Of a stretch of DNA of 64,000 bases, positions 61,861 through 64,000 are shown in pieces (the stretch's first letter is position 1; each line of letters starts with the position of its first letter). A program made the translations under genes and the position numbers. Under the pieces are notes generated by a model. That model made no database searches. It had not been told where the DNA came from and saw nothing but the letters and a program-made list of their open reading frames with translations. This stretch comes from a virus: positions 62,001 to 126,000 of the IMG/VR virus record IMGVR_UViG_3300026488_000015; one strand, given 5' to 3'.

Positions 61861-62207
61861 TGTGGATAACGAGCTTTCATTTCATTAGAGCTATCGTGAC
61901 CTAGGACAGAATACTCGTTATTCCACATATAGTGGGTATAATTTTCGTTTCTCTCTATACTCGTGTATGAGTGTGTACTAGTTAATTTCGGTTGACCGAA
62001 ATCTATCGAGCCGTTAAGCAAAACACCAGAAAGACTATTATTATCTCTAACGGTTTGAATTAAGGCATAAAGAACATTATCTTTACACCAAACACCCTCA
62101 AGGTTGCTTATTTTTCCTTGTTCATTCATATTGTTATTGAAGATAAGTATCTCACCTACCTTATGTTTATCTCTGTATCCATCTTTTACATATATTGTGA
62201 ACTGCAT
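61848..62207 (-). CDS. Protein with C-terminal PHWFL tail
   Basis: 119 residues, beta-rich N-terminal barrel (QFTIYVKDGYRDKHKVGEIL, VLYALIQTVRDNNSLSGVLL) like the 61207 protein, ending NEMKARYPHWFL. The similarity of layout to 61207 (barrel plus tail) suggests old duplication. Confidence 0.5.
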   Translation of the reverse strand: MQFTIYVKDGYRDKHKVGEILIFNNNMNEQGKISNLEGVWCKDNVLYALIQTVRDNNSLSGVLLNGSIDFGQPKLTSTHSYTSIERNENYTHYMWNNEYSVLGHDSSNEMKARYPHWFL

Positions 62208-62208
62208 A

Positions 62209-63519
62209 CTAATCCTTCAGGTCGATAAGGTATCTTTTTTGTCTTGGGTATGATTGTACCTGAGAACCTTCATTCATTTTTGTCGCCGATAACCAGAAGA
62301 TAGGTGCTTTTGGTAATGCTTTCCAAGAAGATAGTTCTTCTATATATAAATCTGTAATAAACATAATAGCATTAAACTTCATTCTATTTTCGTGAATATA
62401 ATCAATACCAGCTTCCATATAAGTACCACCACAACCATTTCTCTCGAATGAAAAATCTTTAGCACTAAAATCAGTAACAGCAGAAACTTGCGTATCAACT
62501 TGAACAACTTTTAATGTCGTGTTTGTCATTTCGCAAATATGTCTAATCTCATTGAGAGGTACTAAGATTTCCTCATTTGACATTGAACCTGAAGTATCAA
62601 CTAAAACGATTAACTCGAAAGTCGTATCTTTTGTTTTACCTCTCAAATCCATACGACCAGGCATTCTACGGTCACGACGCTTGATAGTCAATCTCTTATT
62701 TGCCTTCTTGTTACCTACAAGTTTTTTCAACTCTTTTTTCCAGTTCACTTGAGCTTTTCGTTTGAATAAATCCAACATACTAGCGATGTCCCCAGGTAGA
62801 TTACCTTTCGATTTACTGATAGCACTTTCAAGCATATCACTCGTGATACTATCCATAATTTCTTGAGCTTCTTCTGAAATATCTCCCCATTGGTGAACAC
62901 CGTCTGGTCCATCACCTAGAATAGGATTCCCATCAGCATCTAAAGGTTGCCCGTTCTCATCGACATTACCACTCTCTATAGCATCTTTAATAGCTTGAGC
63001 GAGTGCTTTCTGTTTCTCTTTCTTCTCTTCTTTTTGGTCTTGATAATCTTGGTCTTCATCTAATAATCTGTAATACTGTTCGGTATTCAGCTTAGAAGGA
63101 AAATTGTAATCTCGGTAATCAACACAACCTTTTGGTAAATGAGTCAAGACCTGATTAATGGCCATATCCATAGCTATATTAGCTTGTTCGTGGTCTTCAA
63201 AATCTTTTCTTACAGTCAAGTGTCGATACATAATATGCAACATTTCGTGCTTGATAACATCGATTCGTTCTCTATCTGATAAATCTTCAAAGAAGAATGG
63301 GTTAATCATTAGGTTGTATGCACTGTTACTAAACGATACACCTGCAGTAGGTAAAGCATTTGACATTCGTACCTTACATTTAGCAATCAAGTGAGCATAA
63401 AAGTTATTTCCTGAAACAGTATCAGTAAACATAGCAACGATACTTTTTTCGAATGCATCACGATTAAATACCTTTACTTCTTTTTCTTCTTTTTCATCTT
63501 CTTTTGGTGTCTCGTTCAT
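62209..63519 (-). CDS. Metallopeptidase-like + VWA-like domain protein (DUF2201 type)
   Basis: 436 residues. The N-terminal DUF2201-type domain has IKHEMLHIMYRH (HEMLH 91-95 and H100, a zincin-like HExxH). The middle, about 150-215, is Lys/Glu/Asp/Gly-rich. The C-terminal VWA-like domain, about 290-436, has a MIDAS motif in LIVLVDTSGSMSNEE and a later GGTYMEAGIDYI threonine loop. In bacteria such proteins pair with MoxR-type AAA ATPases to remodel complexes; no ATPase is visible here, so the partner may lie beyond the right edge. Early-type promoter. Confidence 0.75.
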   Translation of the reverse strand: MNETPKEDEKEEKEVKVFNRDAFEKSIVAMFTDTVSGNNFYAHLIAKCKVRMSNALPTAGVSFSNSAYNLMINPFFFEDLSDRERIDVIKHEMLHIMYRHLTVRKDFEDHEQANIAMDMAINQVLTHLPKGCVDYRDYNFPSKLNTEQYYRLLDEDQDYQDQKEEKKEKQKALAQAIKDAIESGNVDENGQPLDADGNPILGDGPDGVHQWGDISEEAQEIMDSITSDMLESAISKSKGNLPGDIASMLDLFKRKAQVNWKKELKKLVGNKKANKRLTIKRRDRRMPGRMDLRGKTKDTTFELIVLVDTSGSMSNEEILVPLNEIRHICEMTNTTLKVVQVDTQVSAVTDFSAKDFSFERNGCGGTYMEAGIDYIHENRMKFNAIMFITDLYIEELSSWKALPKAPIFWLSATKMNEGSQVQSYPRQKRYLIDLKD

Positions 63520-63534
63520 ATTTGTATCCTTTTC

Positions 63535-63557
63535 TTTATATACAGTATTATAACATA
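63535..63557 (-). promoter_or_regulatory. Early-type promoter, VWA gene
   Basis: Core TATGTTATAATACTGTATATAAAG, the same variant as at 38087; preceded by TTAAGCTTAT. Confidence 0.65.
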
Positions 63558-63572
63558 AATAAGCTTAAAGCT

Positions 63573-63890
63573 TTATAAAATAGAGTGAGGATTGTCTTCG
63601 ATGTACTGTAAGAATTCAGCTGATTTATGAATCATATTATATTTAATACCTATGACCTCTTCTGCTGTCTTGTATCCTTGGATGTATGACCAGACAGCTA
63701 ATGTTGCATCATCTTTTGATTCATAGAATAAACCATAATCTCGTTTTGTCATTAATTTCACTTGGTATAGGCCATTGTAGGTTGAAACGGCTACTGGTTT
63801 TTTGAATTCATCTACTGCGTTCTGATTGGTCATTTCTGCTTCTTGAAGAAAGACATTCAGTTCATTGGTGCATTCCCATTTGTATCGCAT
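63573..63890 (-). CDS. Protein with C-terminal PHSIL tail
   Basis: 105 residues, alpha/beta (NGLYQVKLMTKRDYGLFYES, DATLAVWSYIQGYKTAEEVI). Ends AEFLQYIEDNPHSIL. Clear PHLxL-set member. Confidence 0.5.
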   Translation of the reverse strand: MRYKWECTNELNVFLQEAEMTNQNAVDEFKKPVAVSTYNGLYQVKLMTKRDYGLFYESKDDATLAVWSYIQGYKTAEEVIGIKYNMIHKSAEFLQYIEDNPHSIL

Positions 63891-63907
63891 CGTTTCTCCT
63901 TGTTTCT

Positions 63908-64000
63908 TTATATGAATAAATGTGGGTCTGATTCTTTGAGTGCCTCTACTTCTACATTACTAAAAGTGTAACGAAATATAATCGTTTCTGTGTACGGGTC
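63908..64000 (-). CDS. Protein with C-terminal PHLFI tail (partial)
   Basis: Only the last 30 residues are inside the window; the gene continues past the right edge. The end reads VEVEALKESDPHLFI, another PHLxL tail, showing that the cluster goes on to the right. Confidence 0.5.
   Translation of the reverse strand, partial: DPYTETIIFRYTFSNVEVEALKESDPHLFI

Noticed and set aside
25812-63557. The recurring element of about 23 bases as a CRISPR or mobile repeat
   Set aside because: Copies are single, always upstream of genes and in the same orientation, with no regular spacers, no terminal inverted repeats and no transposase.

Overview
This window is part of the genome of a large, AT-rich, T4-like contractile-tailed phage (myovirus). 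The evidence is a T4-order tail module, a gp17-type terminase, T4-style late promoters (TATAAATA in front of structural genes), T4-like RNA ligases 1 and 2, and a set of proteins whose N-termini look like the T4 capsid-targeting sequence. The host cannot be proven from the sequence. A complete flagellin of the type seen in Campylobacterota, a FliS-like protein and the base composition suggest a flagellated, AT-rich host, possibly of that phylum (inference).

Layout. Nearly all genes lie on the - strand; only three are on + (an internal head protein at 20281, flagellin at 38285, a tail fibre at 53551). About 1-15.4 kb is the tail: a gp53-like fragment, two gp48-like tube-baseplate proteins, a giant tape measure with an M15 peptidase domain, two gp26/51-like hub proteins, the sheath, six tandem tail-tube-fold paralogs and a gp15-like terminator. 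About 15.4-24.7 kb holds an ankyrin protein, the large terminase and a block of small late proteins sharing an N-terminal tag of the form MIKFSKFVNE. These are predicted to be packaged in the head, cut by a prohead protease and injected. One is an Acb1-like 2H phosphoesterase (anti-CBASS family). An M15 endolysin and a staphylococcal-nuclease-like enzyme also lie here. About 24.7-64 kb is accessory and early/middle territory: dozens of tiny genes in short runs, most headed by one of 26 copies of an extended -10 promoter element. It includes RNA ligases 1 and 2, a CCA-type nucleotidyltransferase and an RNA-repair-type nucleotidyltransferase, RNase H, NAD kinase, a SpoT/MESH1-type HD hydrolase, MazG-like and Nudix enzymes, a metallophosphoesterase, a gamma-glutamylcyclotransferase and a VWA/metallopeptidase protein. 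Islands of late genes with their own TATAAATA boxes are embedded in it (39.1-40.6, 43.2-43.8, 49.4-51.2 and 57.7-58.2 kb).

Most unusual content. (1) At least twelve proteins with a T4-like capsid-targeting N-terminus. (2) Five ankyrin-type or helical-repeat late proteins ending in the same tail, GKYADLL; one of them also has the N-terminal tag. (3) About 13-15 otherwise different small proteins ending in a PHLxL-type C-terminus. (4) A phage-borne flagellin with a FliS-like gene facing it tail to tail, both apparently under late control. Together these suggest that the phage sorts sets of effector proteins by short terminal tags and builds or modifies a flagellin structure late in infection. 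That interpretation is inference; the tags, gene positions and promoter boxes are directly visible. No tRNA gene, CRISPR array, insertion sequence or integrase was seen. No gene-free stretch exceeds about 220 bases.
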